Shown: one piece after another, positions 53,166 through 64,000 of the stretch | How positions within the stretch are numbered: the first letter of the stretch is position 1 | How the letters are laid out: every line of letters begins with the position of its first letter | DNA from: Zygaena filipendulae | Lineage: Eukaryota; Arthropoda; Insecta; Lepidoptera; Zygaenidae | Assembly: GCA_907165275.2 (NCBI GenBank) | Contig: OU015668.1 | Location: forward strand, 9,171,658 to 9,235,657 | DNA length: 64,000 nucleotides | Reading direction: 5' to 3' | Made by a program: the position numbers and the translations under genes | Notes under the pieces: model-generated | What the model saw: only the letters and a program-made list of their open reading frames with translations | Told to the model about the DNA's origin: nothing | Database searches by the model: none

Positions 53166-53864
53166 TTTTGATGTTTTCATTTTGGATTCAATTCTTTTAT
53201 TCGTTAGTGAATTAACAGTTGTAATTCTATTGTGAAATAAAATCTTAAATCGTAACGATTACCTATCTAATACAAACAACCAGACATAACAGTTTTTTTT
53301 TTTTACATCCTGTATAAGATCTAGACTATCCGCTCAATTTGAGGAGAAATTCTAAAACTCTAGGTGCCGGGGCACGGGCAAAAAACAAATTAGGAGACTA
53401 CCGGCAAATAAGATACGAAAATCGAAAATGTGGAAGAAAAAAAAAACCATCCTCGACTAATAAACGGGATGTTCCGACTTCGCTAATTCATCATTGTTTT
53501 TCACTAATAAAAACACGACAAAAACACGATATCTTCCCATCGGCACGGCGCCCCAGTTTTCGCACCCCTGCGCCCCGGCGGGGAGGTGAGACAGAAAAAA
53601 AAAATGAATACATAATAATCTTTTATTATAAAAATTGGGAAAATGGCCGTGTCACAGAGGCGGCGCGGCGACGGGCGAATTTGTCATTCAAGGGGTGTGT
53701 ACTGTGTAGTGGACCTGCGACTTGGTTTCAATTGAGGATGACTTCGACTCCGACTCCGATAAGTCGGAACTTCCGATCACACTTCCGGTTCCGACACTTA
53801 AATCGGACGTTGGTGCATGTCGCGGGGAAAACTCTCTTCCCACATGCTTTTTGTCGTCGATTAT
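53166..53864. other. Unique DNA with a (TCCGAC)n tract
   Basis: 53745-53815 holds GACTTCGACTCCGACTCCGA and related hexamers. The tract resumes at 54105-54175 on the other side of the hairpin repeat. The longest frame of the window (206 codons, 53339-53959 plus) crosses the tract and the next repeat and has no motif. I do not call it a gene. Confidence 0.45.
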
Positions 53865-54042
53865 ACTCTTGTGAGGTTCGTAAGAGTATAATAAGGTTGG
53901 GCCTTTGGCTAGCTCGAATAAATAATAAAAAAAAAATTTGTAATTTTGAGTTGATGTAGTAAAAGTATTTTCAAAAAAATTTAAAGTATTATAAATGAGG
54001 CGGGATATCATAACGAGTGGCATATAGCCGCCTCGTTACACT
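53865..54042. repeat. GGCGGGATAT-hairpin repeat unit, copy 3
   Basis: TTGTGAGGTTCGTAAGAGTA, GGGCCTTTGGCTAGCTCGAA, GTAATTTTGAGTTGATG, GAGGCGGGATATCATAACGA and GTGGCATATAGCCGCCTCGT. Confidence 0.75.
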
Positions 54043-56680
54043 ATTTCATTATTACGCCGTACTGAGGATTTACGGACTATAATTGACACATTTCTCTTCT
54101 GCCACCGTTTCCGACTCCGATTTCGGTTTCGACTCCGACAAACTAAAAAAAACTCCGACTCCAACTTCCGTTCCGAAAAACTACCTCCGTAACATCCCTA
54201 CTTTCAATCTTGCAAATGATCATCATTATAGCGTTCAGATAATGTTTCGAATACCTAGAGACGTATTAAGACGTTAGGTGGCTGTTGTTGACAACGAATA
54301 GATTTTTTTCTAGGGGTCTGTATTATTTGCATACCTATATTCAACGTCGTGGGACTTGTCTATTTAAAAATTATAGTTATTTTTAATATTGGTACCAAAT
54401 AAACTTGTCGACATTGTTGTCAAATTCAGGATGACAAAGACTTGAGAAATTCCAAAATTTTGAAAAACAATTTGTAGTTATGTTGTTAGTGCCGACTGTT
54501 AAAACCTTTTTAGTGAAAACATATTATTATAGAGATTCATCAATTTGCGAGATAATCTCTGAAACTGCCAAATTGATTATTGTCTATGTCTAAGGATTTT
54601 TGGCGGGATTTATCAGAAATAAACGCCTATTTTATTTCCTTGTTTTTCAAAATTAGTTTATCGTGATTAATATTGTGTGAATGTGGTGGATTTTGCATGA
54701 TAGTGATCCATTTGTGATGAACAGTGTGTGGAAACAGTGAAATAAGATGAAATAAGGCGTTCGTCGGTTGTCGTTTTACTCTACAACTTCCTATACAGAG
54801 CGTTCTATTATGGTTCAATTGTGAAGAGTGGCTGCCAAAAGTTTCGGTGAACAACTTCAGAAAAGAAGGGTACATCTGAATTGGCTGTATGGACTAAGAT
54901 TCCTTTGCCTTTCCCGAAAGGGGTAGGTAAACTTTACAAAAAAAAATATCTATGTCTAATAAGATACATACCTATACCATCATAATAAAATTATTTGTGG
55001 CAAATTGATAGGAAAACGCACTGACTCTATAACAAATTAAGAACGAATAGATAGGTATTTATAAAAAAAAAAAAGAAATCATTGAATAATATTAAAAACG
55101 GCATGCAACTCGCTAATGCAGATGCTATGAAAATAATGCGAATTAAGGCGAAAAAACCAGGGGCGCATCGTGCCTCCGCGCGCTCGTCTTGTTTCCTCCA
55201 TTCTTTTGTTTGTTCATTCGTTATTTATCGGTAGATCGAGATGGCTGAATTATAGATTAACATCAAAGGTAGCCCCCGACGGTTGCGTATACGACGTCGT
55301 TAAAATTAAATAGGCCCCCCCCGCCAAATGAGATACGGGTTTATTGACTTTTTCGGGCATTTTCTTTGGCATTTTAAATGGGAATTTTGTATCTACTCCT
55401 GTACTTAAAATTACTGTATTTGGACTGAGATTTTTGGCGAAAGCATTTGGATTAACCTCAGACCAAATAAAAACTAAAGACGGAACGTCTCGAACAACGA
55501 AGTGAAGCCGGTTGCGTATGCATGTGGTGATTAGGAAAGTGTATGGATTTGCAAAGTTTACTTGGGATTTATGGTGTCTTTTTCTTGTAAGTGTGTGCGT
55601 GTTTCTGTGTACGTGCACGGCGATGGTGTCTTTGTCCTGGGTTCGCTTGTTTGTTCTACGCGTTCTGTCTTTAGTTTTTATTTGGTCTGTGAGAGATTAA
55701 GCAGCTAATTAAGAAATTAGTTGTACAGATAGATGGGCAATCAATCGGCTTTGAACCCAGTGCTTGGGTTTAAACCCAGTAATATCCCTTAAACGCCCAG
55801 GCGTTTAAAGTGGGTGCCAATTACTAGGATTGCAATACTTTAAGTTTCAAGATGTGGTTATGAAGAATTCTCAAAAAAAGAGTAAATATCTAGTAGGTAG
55901 TACGTACATACATATTTACTTACCTACACCTACACAAGTACGGCGACTGAAGGAGGAGTCGGTGACAAGTCCACTATGTGCAGACACAAGCGGACTTGGC
56001 ACCGAATTCAAACCGATCAATGGTAGCACAAATCGATAATAATATTACGTGTATTTTTGCCTTTTGGATTAAACAGGTATTTTCAATTTTGTTTATTTTT
56101 AGCTTTTTAGTTTTGTGTTTTTGGAAGTCTGATTTAATTTTTTTGTTAAAATTTTGTTTTTTATTAATCTAACCATCCGACTTAGACTAAAAACAGCAAA
56201 GGCGCATGATCCCTAAACCAAAAAGAAAAAAAAAAGAAAAACGAGGAAATGAAGGGTAGTCGGATCATGCGGTATCTTACCAATTCCAAAATGAATACGA
56301 TCGAAGCGATCAAACACAACATTATCGCTCCACAGCGGTGCCGTTATTTAGCTCATTGTTGTTTTTAATGAAAAGCGACCGCGGCGACGGCAGTGGGTCG
56401 CCGATGTATTGTCCGCCGAATCGGCGTCCATTAAACCCGGGTTTCCCTCTTAATGACAGCAGTGGCCCGCCATAAAATTCGTCACGCGACGACACCGGCA
56501 GTTTCGGCTCCGATATGCGCAGGCTGAGCCGATCGGGTGAGGAGAGGTGGGTAAAGACACCCATAATTTTCCTGAATATTAAACAACATAAACATTAACG
56601 CTAATCATTCCATCGCTAACGTAAATAGGTGGCCATCGTAAAACGTACAAATTGAATAATATAATATTTAACACACAATC
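54043..56680. other. 2.6 kb mostly unique DNA
   Basis: Starts with the second half of the TCCGAC tract, then AT-rich DNA with a worn Lep1-type scrap at 54535-54595. 56340-56575 is GC-mixed; its 80-codon minus frame contains PKLPVSSRDEFYGGPLLSLR but no splice sites or family match, so it is not called. The rest is featureless. Confidence 0.4.
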
Positions 56681-56916
56681 CGCCGCACTCAGAGTCGACT
56701 TTAATGATTACTTAGTTAAGTATAGATTTTTAAAACAAAACTGCCTCAATCAGACAAGTTTAATAAATTAATGTTAGTTGGCATTTAACTTATTAAGTTA
56801 CATCTCATTAAATGCCAATTAATATTAATTTACTGAAAGTCTCTGTTTGCGGCAGTTTTGTTTTAAAAATCTATACTTAACTAAGTAACCATTAAAGTCA
56901 ACTCTGAGTGCGGCCG
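56681..56916. mobile_element. GCCGCACTCAGAGTCG foldback MITE, full length
   Basis: Arms begin GCCGCACTCAGAGTCGACTT and TAATGATTACTTAGTTAAGT. The right arm ends AACTCTGAGTGCGGCCG. Inner arm TTTTAAAACAAAACTGCC pairs with GGCAGTTTTGTTTTAAAA, around a TTAACTTATTAAGTTAC centre. Confidence 0.92.
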
Positions 56917-57511
56917 TATAACTTACAAAACATTAATATTGGTTGATTTCAAAATAAAAGACACGTTGTTATGCGGAAGTGGTTCCAATGTTCACGCTAT
57001 GTAAACGGATATAATATACAATACTTAGTTTTTTCTACAAATCGACTTTGGTCATTAGAATAACACAAAATATATCAAGGGAAAACAAGGAGACAAAAAA
57101 AGGAAAAAAAAAACGGGGAGGTGAATTAATAAAACATCTACTAAAGTGAAATCAGGCGGAAAAATAGAGTCCGGGGGGGACGCGGTTTGGGGTGAAAAGA
57201 AATAATGTCCACCATTGGAACGTGCTCTTCATTAATGGAAACACCGGATGAATTGATCAATCACAAATTTTATAGGCGAGAATCACTCAACGGAAAGTAA
57301 TTCCCCCGGCCGTTTGGCGTGGCTCGGCTCATCGCCGCCGTTTTAATTCCGTCCTCTCGGCGAGATCGAGTGTCATCCAATCTACTTTTTCGGCGACAGC
57401 GTAAAAACTCTCCCCACTCCACCCCGCCTAACGGTGTGACAAGGAATAAGTGTTGAGATAAAGAATTCGTAATCGATCGGTGTTATAATGCCAATTAGGC
57501 TAATTGATAAT
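56917..57511. other. Unique DNA, GC-rich at 57290-57440
   Basis: CCCCGGCCGTTTGGCGTGGC, TCATCGCCGCCGTTTTAATT and TCTCGGCGAGATCGAGTG in otherwise AT-rich DNA. Looks regulatory rather than coding. Confidence 0.35.
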
Positions 57512-57594
57512 AACCACCGTTGGTGCAGTGGTTAGCCGTTAGTTAACCCGACTACTTCGCCCTGGTGGCGCGGGTTCGATCCCCGCACCAGGGC
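57512..57594 (+). mobile_element. tRNA-like SINE head, no body
   Basis: A box TGGTGCAGTGGTTAGC and B box GGTTCGATCCCCGC lie about 48 bp apart, with TGGTGGCGC...GCACCAGGGC able to pair. It ends in GGGC shared with the MITE that follows. It could be a SINE head cut by the MITE or a tRNA pseudogene. The 5' acceptor half (ACCACCGTTGGTG) does not pair well with the 3' side. Confidence 0.6.
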
Positions 57595-57737
57595 CCTTAT
57601 TCACTATGACCATAACACGCCGCGCTAAGATAAGACGCCGCAAAAACTGTCTTTTCCTCGTAATCAAAGAAGTTTTACTGAAAAAAAAAAATACATTTAC
57701 AACGTTTCTTATGGCACACAGAATAATAATTTCTAAT
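57591..57737. mobile_element. GGGCCC-end MITE, truncated
   Basis: GGGCCCTTATTCACTATGAC, CGCGCTAAGATAAGACGCCG, TCAAAGAAGTTTTACTG and ATAATAATTTCT; then it stops, lacking the other end. Confidence 0.82.
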
Positions 57738-59934
57738 AGAACAAATCAGCAACTCATAGAAGAAATCAGCTCGTAAAGTCGAAACTTGATGTCCAACGCA
57801 GCACTGTAAAACACAAAATTTTTTAACATTTTCATCGATACAAAAATAAAGGCCGGAATCTCCATTTTCTATTCTCACCAAAAACTTGATCTCCACCCCG
57901 ATCCGAACAGCCAGTAAAATGGAATGTGCATTTATTATTTTTTCACAGATTTTCGATATCGCCCTCAAAAAAAACTTTTCGCTCGCAAAAAAAAGAAACT
58001 AATAATTCCGTTGCGAAGATAATCTCGAAAAAATAAAACTCCTCGCAAGAGGAGGCATTAAAACGGCAATCAAACTGGCAATTCGGATGGGAGTTCCGAA
58101 TTTAAATCCGAAAAGAAACGGTCTTCCGATTTGTAATTCGAACGTGCAAGAAAATGGCGCGATATCCGATTTGAATACAGAGAACTCCGAGACGGGGCTG
58201 GACCGTTAGCCGGTGGTGAGGTTCCAGAGTCGGCGGCGGGCGCGCTCCCGAATAATTGAAATGCTTTAATTCTTGACTCGGTTACTTAATGCCGGAGTCA
58301 ATTTTGGGGTGGAAACATTTCTTTGACACAATTATGTAGTCTACTCAACCGTTAAATTCAACCTTCACTGCATTCATTAGAGCGTTACTTTCATAACATC
58401 ATTACATATTATTATACAGATAACTAAGAGATATTTGCATAGAATATATTTATAAAATCCATTCATTCTCGACATCTCCGCCTCCCGAGCGTATATCCCA
58501 TAATACAAACTGGCACATTCGCAAATGAAGGTTTAAATAAAAAAAAAAAATAAAAAAATTACTCATAACAGCAATTTTTTCCTCCAATCGCGAATCGCCC
58601 CAAGATCAAGGCTCAATATAGACTTGAATGATCAGCCCTGAGGCCATCTTCATTAATGAAAACCATAAAGCTAGGGGAGCATATCCGGCTCGAAGGACCA
58701 AGCGGTTAAAAACTCGCGGCGAGCGGGCGCCGCGCGTCGCCTTATTAAGCCTGCGGAGATGACATCCGCGGAGGGTGGCGGCTCGCGGGGTGAGGAGAAG
58801 AGGGAGTTATGGAAAAAATGTTATAGCGCCAAATTAAATTATGTCCTTGCAAATTGATTGGTATTATATAAAGGTACCTATACTACCTATTCGCAAATGA
58901 AAAATTGGAAGATGATATTCTCGATATTTTCTCCTAAACATTGATTTGATACTCGAGTAACGAAATAAATCGGTTCTACGAAATAAACCACCCCAAGACT
59001 GCTTCAATATTGTTCACTTTAACTATCGATGTCGGTTCGTTTGGACGCTCATAACATAATAACTACCTAATACACAGATTTGAAAGATTCTTGCCATATT
59101 ATGCTTATTTCCTGACTCACAATTCAGGATACTTTTTAATGCAGCCCCAACAAAGAGTTCCCGGAGGAATCCCGATATTCACACGACGTCGCGACAGAGA
59201 CGCCATTGAAATTCCAAACACCGCGCGAACAGAGCCGCAGGTAGCATCTAGTAATTGGTAAAAAAAAAAAACAGTAAAAAAAAAATTGGGGAAGAAATTT
59301 GATGATTTGAAAGCCTCCAGAACAAATCCTTCATTAGCCTAACGTACAAGTTTTTATATGTACTTATTTTTATCTGTATGTTTTATGATGACGAAAACAT
59401 TTCACATTATTAACGAGGTGAGTACTTTACCTGTACGATAAAATAAAAAAAACGAAGAGATACAAGTAGCTTATTAGTCGACGAGTGCAGAAAAATCGCG
59501 GATTTTAGCAAAAAAAAAAAAAAACAAACCATAATGTCGCAAGCTAAATATCTATACAGGAATATTTTTTATTCAGTGCGCAAACTTTTACAAATTAAAC
59601 TTAAAGAAATAAACACTATTTTATTTTGATAAGTCTTAGTACAAAAAAGTACTATTCGCCGCCACCACCACTGCGCGCGAAGCGGTTGGTATTTACGTGG
59701 GTTACAATGTACCGACAGCTGATCGAGGTCATTCACCCCCGCTGCAACACCCCCGTGGACGCCGCACGGCGCGCGCGCCCATTGATATTATTACGAATAG
59801 ATAGTGTCCATATTTTGCAAATTTAAAGCCGGGTAAAAAAATATAAAAAAGTTTTGAACAAATAATGGAAATGTGTTTTATTACTGATACTGAACCACCA
59901 AAATTTTTTTGCGCATTGCTTAAAAAATATTCTT
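57738..59934. other. 2.2 kb unique DNA with GC blocks
   Basis: CpG-rich patches lie at 58195-58255, 58700-58795 and 59655-59785. 59130-59256 carries a worn Lep1-type piece (AAGAGTTCCCGGAGGAATCC, GCATCTAGTAATTGG). The 66-codon plus frame 59626-59826 shows no known motif. Confidence 0.4.
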
Positions 59935-60105
59935 GTATAATGCTTTGTCCTGAATGACTGATGGATCAACGGACAGCCTAAACAATCTGATCGTAGAGAC
60001 CTGAAACTTGGAGGGTGTGTTCTTCACATGACGTAGGCATCCGATAAGAAAGGATTTTTTAAAATTTTACCGCCAAGGGGATGAAAAGGGGTTGCAAAGT
60101 CCGCG
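59935..60105 (+). mobile_element. Helitron-like repeat, ATGCTTTGTCCTGAATGACT subfamily
   Basis: Matches 10850-11020: CTTTGTCCTGAATGACTGAT, GAGACCTGAAACTTGGAGGG, GACGTAGGCATCCGATAAGA, GGGATGAAAAGGGGTTGCAA. It stops before the hairpin end. Confidence 0.75.
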
Positions 60106-60369
60106 CTTTACAAACACATTTTGTCGCTAGTGAATCGAGAATTAGTACTTATCTACCATTTGACTCTGCTGTGGTCACAAATACAACAAATCTGCAACGT
60201 TTATAAATAAAGGATTTCACAATTATACGGTGATGTAAACAGAATACATTTTTCACTTAAAACAATTTTAAATTTTAATTGTTATTTGCACACGCGCTAA
60301 AAGTATCTTTAAAAAAAAAACGGATTCGTTACATATAACAAATCAGTAGGTTAAGTAGGTACCTAATTA

Positions 60370-60702
60370 TAATGGGCATGTTGACTAATTTCTATTTTTT
60401 AGTCCGTCTTGTAGATTATTAAAAAATATTGGACACGTATTTTTTCTTTCTTTACGTAACCAAAAATAACGGCGTTGAAGTTGAGTTGAAATTTCGCGTG
60501 ACGTCACTATTCTGACGGTTTGTATGGCGGTTTTAGCGGTGAGTGACGTCACGACCCCCTCACCCTAAACTTTAATGCGCTTTATCTCTGTATATTTTAA
60601 TTTATTTAAAAAAGCAAAAAATACATGTCTATTGTTTTTTTATTTTGTGACTGACGGACTAATTAGAATTTTGATTTTCAAAAGCAGTCCACATCCCCAT
60701 TA
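60370..60702 (-). mobile_element. CRE-palindrome MITE, most complete copy
   Basis: Ends TAATGGGCATGTTGACTAAT and AGTCCACATCCCCATTA. AGTCCGTC boxes lie inside each end. GCGTGACGTCACTATTC and AGTGACGTCACGACC flank GGTTTGTATGGCGGTTTTAG. Confidence 0.92.
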
Positions 60703-62069
60703 CGTCGGCTCCTTCCTGAATAGTTTACAATGTTTTCAAACGGATCGAAACAAAAACAAACAAAAAAAAAAGAGTCTAAGAAACAGACACGCATATTGAA
60801 CAGATCGACGTCACTAGCGATGCTATAGTTCGGACTTATTGCTCAGAAGCAATCTTTTCAAGGCAATCTTAAGCTAAAATAGATCTCTAAGTTATGAGGT
60901 TTGCCAAGAGATTGATGAATAGTGTACGATTTAATTTCTTCGGAGTCGGCTTTCGAATCCCTTGTTGATTGATTTGATTGATTGACGTGTAAAAGAGCCC
61001 ATTGAGGCCTATTTACAGAATAAATATTTGAAATTTGAAATTTGTTCCTTCGACGAGTCGACAAGAAAAAAAAAAACCTGATGAAAAAATTTCACCGAAA
61101 ACTCCGAATATACATTCCCCTATCAAATTTCATAATAAAAACTCCCCGAGTGTCGTGTTTTGGGCGTAACAAGCTGTCTAAATTACGACAATTATTCAAT
61201 GTTGCCGCGTTATCGGCAGTTATAAAATCGGGAGACATAGTAAGAGAGGGGGGGAGCTCATTAAGGTGCGCGAAGCGAGGTGGAGGTTCTCGGGGAGTCC
61301 CCGTAATTTTGATAATGTTGTCGTTATGACGAGAGAAAAAAAAGGCCAAGTAAATTTTCTCCGAGGCAAGAGGCCGTGGAGGTTGAGTGATGCGTTCGTG
61401 ACTTTACTTTTAGCTATTGTTCGCAAAATTATAGGACGCTACACGTCGTCGCCATCGCGATTTCACTGGCGCCATATTCGTAGTTCCCTCGGGAACTTTA
61501 TGTATTTTTTTTTATTTTTTATTTAAAGTTAAATATACATTGTTTTTCCGTTAGAAATTTCTTATAGGTGTTAAAAACCTTTACAGGTTTGCCCAAACAC
61601 CGCCATTCGTCATTAACACCACTTGATAACCCTACCTATTTGGAAAAACTACAAATTTATTTATTTAGAACACAAAACAGATTACAGTCTTAACGAACAT
61701 AAAACAGAAGTGTTAATAAAACCGAAGTCCGACTACAATCTTTTTACTTGTGTCCCTAGCATGCTTAAAATTGAAACCGCTAATTAAAATAGGTAAATTA
61801 ATTGATAATTGAAAATTAACTAAAATACTGAATATCAAAAACAAATACAGCGATGAAACTGCATAAAAAAAGAATGTAATTTTTTCATGCACTCCCCGGC
61901 CAATCCCTAACATTCAGCATCAAAAATTAACCAAAATATAGTGATGAAATTACACAAAAAAAGAATGAATGAAAAATAAAAGGTGTAAAATAAACAGGTA
62001 GGTATAAATTCAAGAAAAAGTAAATAATTAAGAATAATGATAATATTGCTGCAGTGCAAATTGAAATTC
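60703..62069. other. 1.4 kb unique DNA with LINE tails
   Basis: 60960-61045 is a non-LTR tail (GAGCCCATTGAGGCCTATTT, then (GAAATTT)n). 61650-61705 resembles a reverse tail (TTTATTTATTTAGAACACAA). The block 61100-61480 is GC-mixed with CpG-rich AGGTGCGCGAAGCGAGG and overlapping frames lacking support. Confidence 0.45.
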
Positions 62070-62224
62070 TAACTAATATTATTTATGAATGCGAAAGTGA
62101 TTTTGTTTATTTGTTTGGTACGCTTTCTCGCCTTACCGGCTCAACCGATCATCATGAAATTTTCCACGAATTCCCGCGGAAACTCCGACATTAACGCGGG
62201 CGAAATTGCGGGTAACAGCTAGTA
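62070..62224 (+). mobile_element. Lep1-type Helitron-like repeat, short
   Basis: CTAACTAATATTATTTATGA, ACGCTTTCTCGCCTTACCGG, CAACCGATCATCATGAAATT, ATTCCCGCGGAAACTCCG, ACGCGGGCGAAATTGCGGG and CAGCTAGT. The middle (GTTGTCAGG...TTTTTAT) is deleted. Confidence 0.8.
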
Positions 62225-63194
62225 CAAAATAAGAAGAAAAATTGTTGCTTTATCCACATAATTCTGTTTGCCCATGCAAAAAACATGTACGCACTGTATA
62301 AGAATGATGGTATAATATGAAATGAATGGTCAGCAAAAAGCCTAAAAATAAGCCTGGAAATAATTCAATATAACTCCGTCCATCTTTGATCACCAATGCG
62401 GTGCTGCGGACAGAATCAAATGATTTCCTTTGATGAAACGCCAAAGGTCGGATCGGCCTGTGAGCTTTGGCAGAATACAAACCCAACTATTATTCTCATA
62501 CCTTTTGGCACAACACAAAATGTAACCTGACTATGAGTTTTGTAATCCGTTCTTGTAATAATTTCAGCGTTCTATCAGACAAGTAAATGTAGTCGAAATT
62601 CTTCGTAAAAAATATTTGTAAAAACATAAAAACAACGTTCATTATATTGTTATAAAAAATCGTCGAAATTATTAATGCATTTGACTTACCTAATGTTTAA
62701 CTATATTGGTAAACAATAATATAATATGTATACACTAAATTGAACAATAAATTGTTCTTATTTTGATATTTAACTAGTAGTAGAAGTCAAGTCAGTAAAA
62801 TGTATCTTAGGTAATTTAAAGTATGGTTGGTATGTACATTTTTTTTGTTTTTTTTTTTTATTTATTTACCAAACAAAATTGACAATAAAAAAATACAACT
62901 TACATAGCACTTAAGAAACCACTAAGGTTTATGGAAAAGATGCTATTTTACCCAGTAGGTAGATACAATTTTGGTTTAGTTTAAGAGTAAATATAATAGT
63001 ATAGGCTACTCTTGGTAAATTTAAATAAAATTGCAAATTACAATTTCTAGGTTTTGATAATTAATACAAAATGGAAGAACTTGTCATAAATGTTGTATTA
63101 ATTATCAGTTATCACAGTATTTTCAGATTAGATCTCATATGAAAAATCAATGCTTGAAATTCTGAAGATTAAAATAACACTGTTAAAGAGCCAT
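62225..63194. other. AT-rich DNA with one LINE tail
   Basis: 62838-62960 is a reverse non-LTR tail (TTTTTATTTATTTACCAAAC, AAATACAACTTACATAGCAC). A 78-codon minus frame (62250-62486) has no motif. Nothing else recognised. Confidence 0.45.
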
Positions 63195-63300
63195 AATTGA
63201 CAGCATTTGCTTCACTTCCTCTGCAACCGTGAGTGTCTGCTCCGCCCACATTGCCTCTCTAGTTAATTTAATATTTTCACTGTGGTTTATATAACTCATG
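63195..63300 (+). repeat. Dispersed repeat (CTTTGCAACCGTGGCGCG family), copy 3, 3' part
   Basis: CACTTCCTCTGCAACCGTGA, GCCCACATTGCCTCTCTAGT and TAATTTAATATTTTCACTGT follow copies 1 and 2. Confidence 0.6.
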
Positions 63301-63619
63301 GTGAGGTCTATTACCAAAGATAATACCTACGTCGCTCTCGTACAGACCAGAGATCAACGTCATCGCATCCGAAACTAAACTATAGACATCAAAGAGTTTA
63401 CGAATCCATGGTAAGTGACCGGTGAAAGGTTCGCCACAGACGACTGGAACGTGACTTCACGATCATTGTTGGCCTATGTAAATAATACACGAGTAGGTAT
63501 TAGAGATAGAATTAATTTCAAAATTACTTTTTACTAGTCTTTGCCACGGGCTGTCTTCCGTGTGAATTTGGGACTCTTTCGGGAAGTATTAAAAAAAAAT
63601 GGGTATTCTAAATTACTTA
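63301..63619. other. Unique DNA
   Basis: Nothing recognised in this 320-bp stretch. Confidence 0.4.
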
Positions 63620-63856
63620 CGGCCGCACTCAGAGTCGACTTTAATGATTACTTAGTTAAGTATAGATTTTTAAAACAAAACTGCCGCAATCAGAGACGTT
63701 CAGTAAGTTAATGTTAATTGGCATTTAATGAGATGTAACTTAATTAGTTAAATGCCAATTAACATTAATTTATTAAACTTGTCTGATTGCGGCAGTTTTG
63801 TTTTAAAAATCTATACTTAACTAAGTAATCATTAAAGTCGACTCTGAGTGCGGCGG
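63620..63856. mobile_element. GCCGCACTCAGAGTCG foldback MITE, near-perfect
   Basis: Arms of about 94 bp pair almost without mismatch: CCGCACTCAGAGTCGACTTT at the left and its inverse at the right, inner ACTGCCGCAATCAGA against TCTGATTGCGGCAGT, then AATGCCAATTAACATTAA. TTA lies on both sides (63617-63619 and 63857-63859 region), possibly the target duplication. Confidence 0.94.
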
Positions 63857-64000
63857 TTAGACTCCGAAGTAATATAGATAAGGTACCTAACCTTATCTAT
63901 ATAAATTAACTAATTTTCAGCATCAGTTTAGTAGAATTTCAGATATTACCTCGGACAGATATTTCAGATATAAACAAACGGACTTTCTCTTCATATTCCT

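Noticed and set aside
53339..53959. Longest open frame in the window (206 codons, plus strand)
   Set aside because: It crosses a hexamer tract and the start of a dispersed hairpin repeat, has lysine/arginine-rich low-complexity sequence, no domain motif and no splice context.
56322..56564. Neuropeptide-like 80-codon minus frame
   Set aside because: It has no signal peptide, dibasic-flanked repeats or splice signals, and composition like the other GC-mixed blocks.

Overview
This is a piece of a lepidopteran (moth or butterfly) nuclear genome. It is AT-rich and full of short non-autonomous transposons. Three kinds of repeat point to Lepidoptera: Lep1-type Helitron-like repeats with a terminal GCGGG hairpin and CTAGT end, tRNA-derived SINEs with a 3' end resembling the butterfly Metulj family, and non-LTR tails ending in (TAAA)n. 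No RNA polymerase, ribosomal, CRISPR or bacterial-type features are present, and no intact transposase or reverse transcriptase frame survives.

One host gene can be assembled: the nucleoporin Nup88 (members only, mbo, in Drosophila), on the minus strand. Nine coding exons lie at 41001-41170, 9708-9821, 9257-9469, 7916-8084, 5824-5949, 4027-4126, 1637-1793, 1094-1193 and 595/571-708. All eight junctions are AG/GT and every reading phase matches its neighbour, giving about 428 codons of the beta-propeller part and the start of the region that follows it. The N-terminal exon or exons and the C-terminal coiled coil are not visible. The former should lie to the right of 41170 or outside the window; the latter should lie left of position 1.

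Layout: 1-12 kb holds the compact 3' half of Nup88, whose introns are filled almost end to end by repeats. 9822-41000 is a single 31.2-kb intron containing repeats plus long stretches of unique, partly GC-rich sequence. 41.2-64 kb is gene-free as far as I can see, with the same repeat families and several GC-rich unique blocks that look more like regulatory DNA than exons.

The repeat landscape is the richest part. It includes a MITE family carrying paired TGACGTCA palindromes, a foldback element ending 24 bp from a Nup88 splice acceptor, two independent copies of another MITE at the same base of a Lep1-like host, a tandemly amplified MITE end split by a LINE insertion, a 94-bp-arm foldback family, and a repeat unit built around a GGCGGGATAT hairpin. 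I found no clear new biological system. The best leads are these mobile-element structures, a 42-codon protein-like frame at 12.1 kb, and the unresolved 3' end of Nup88.
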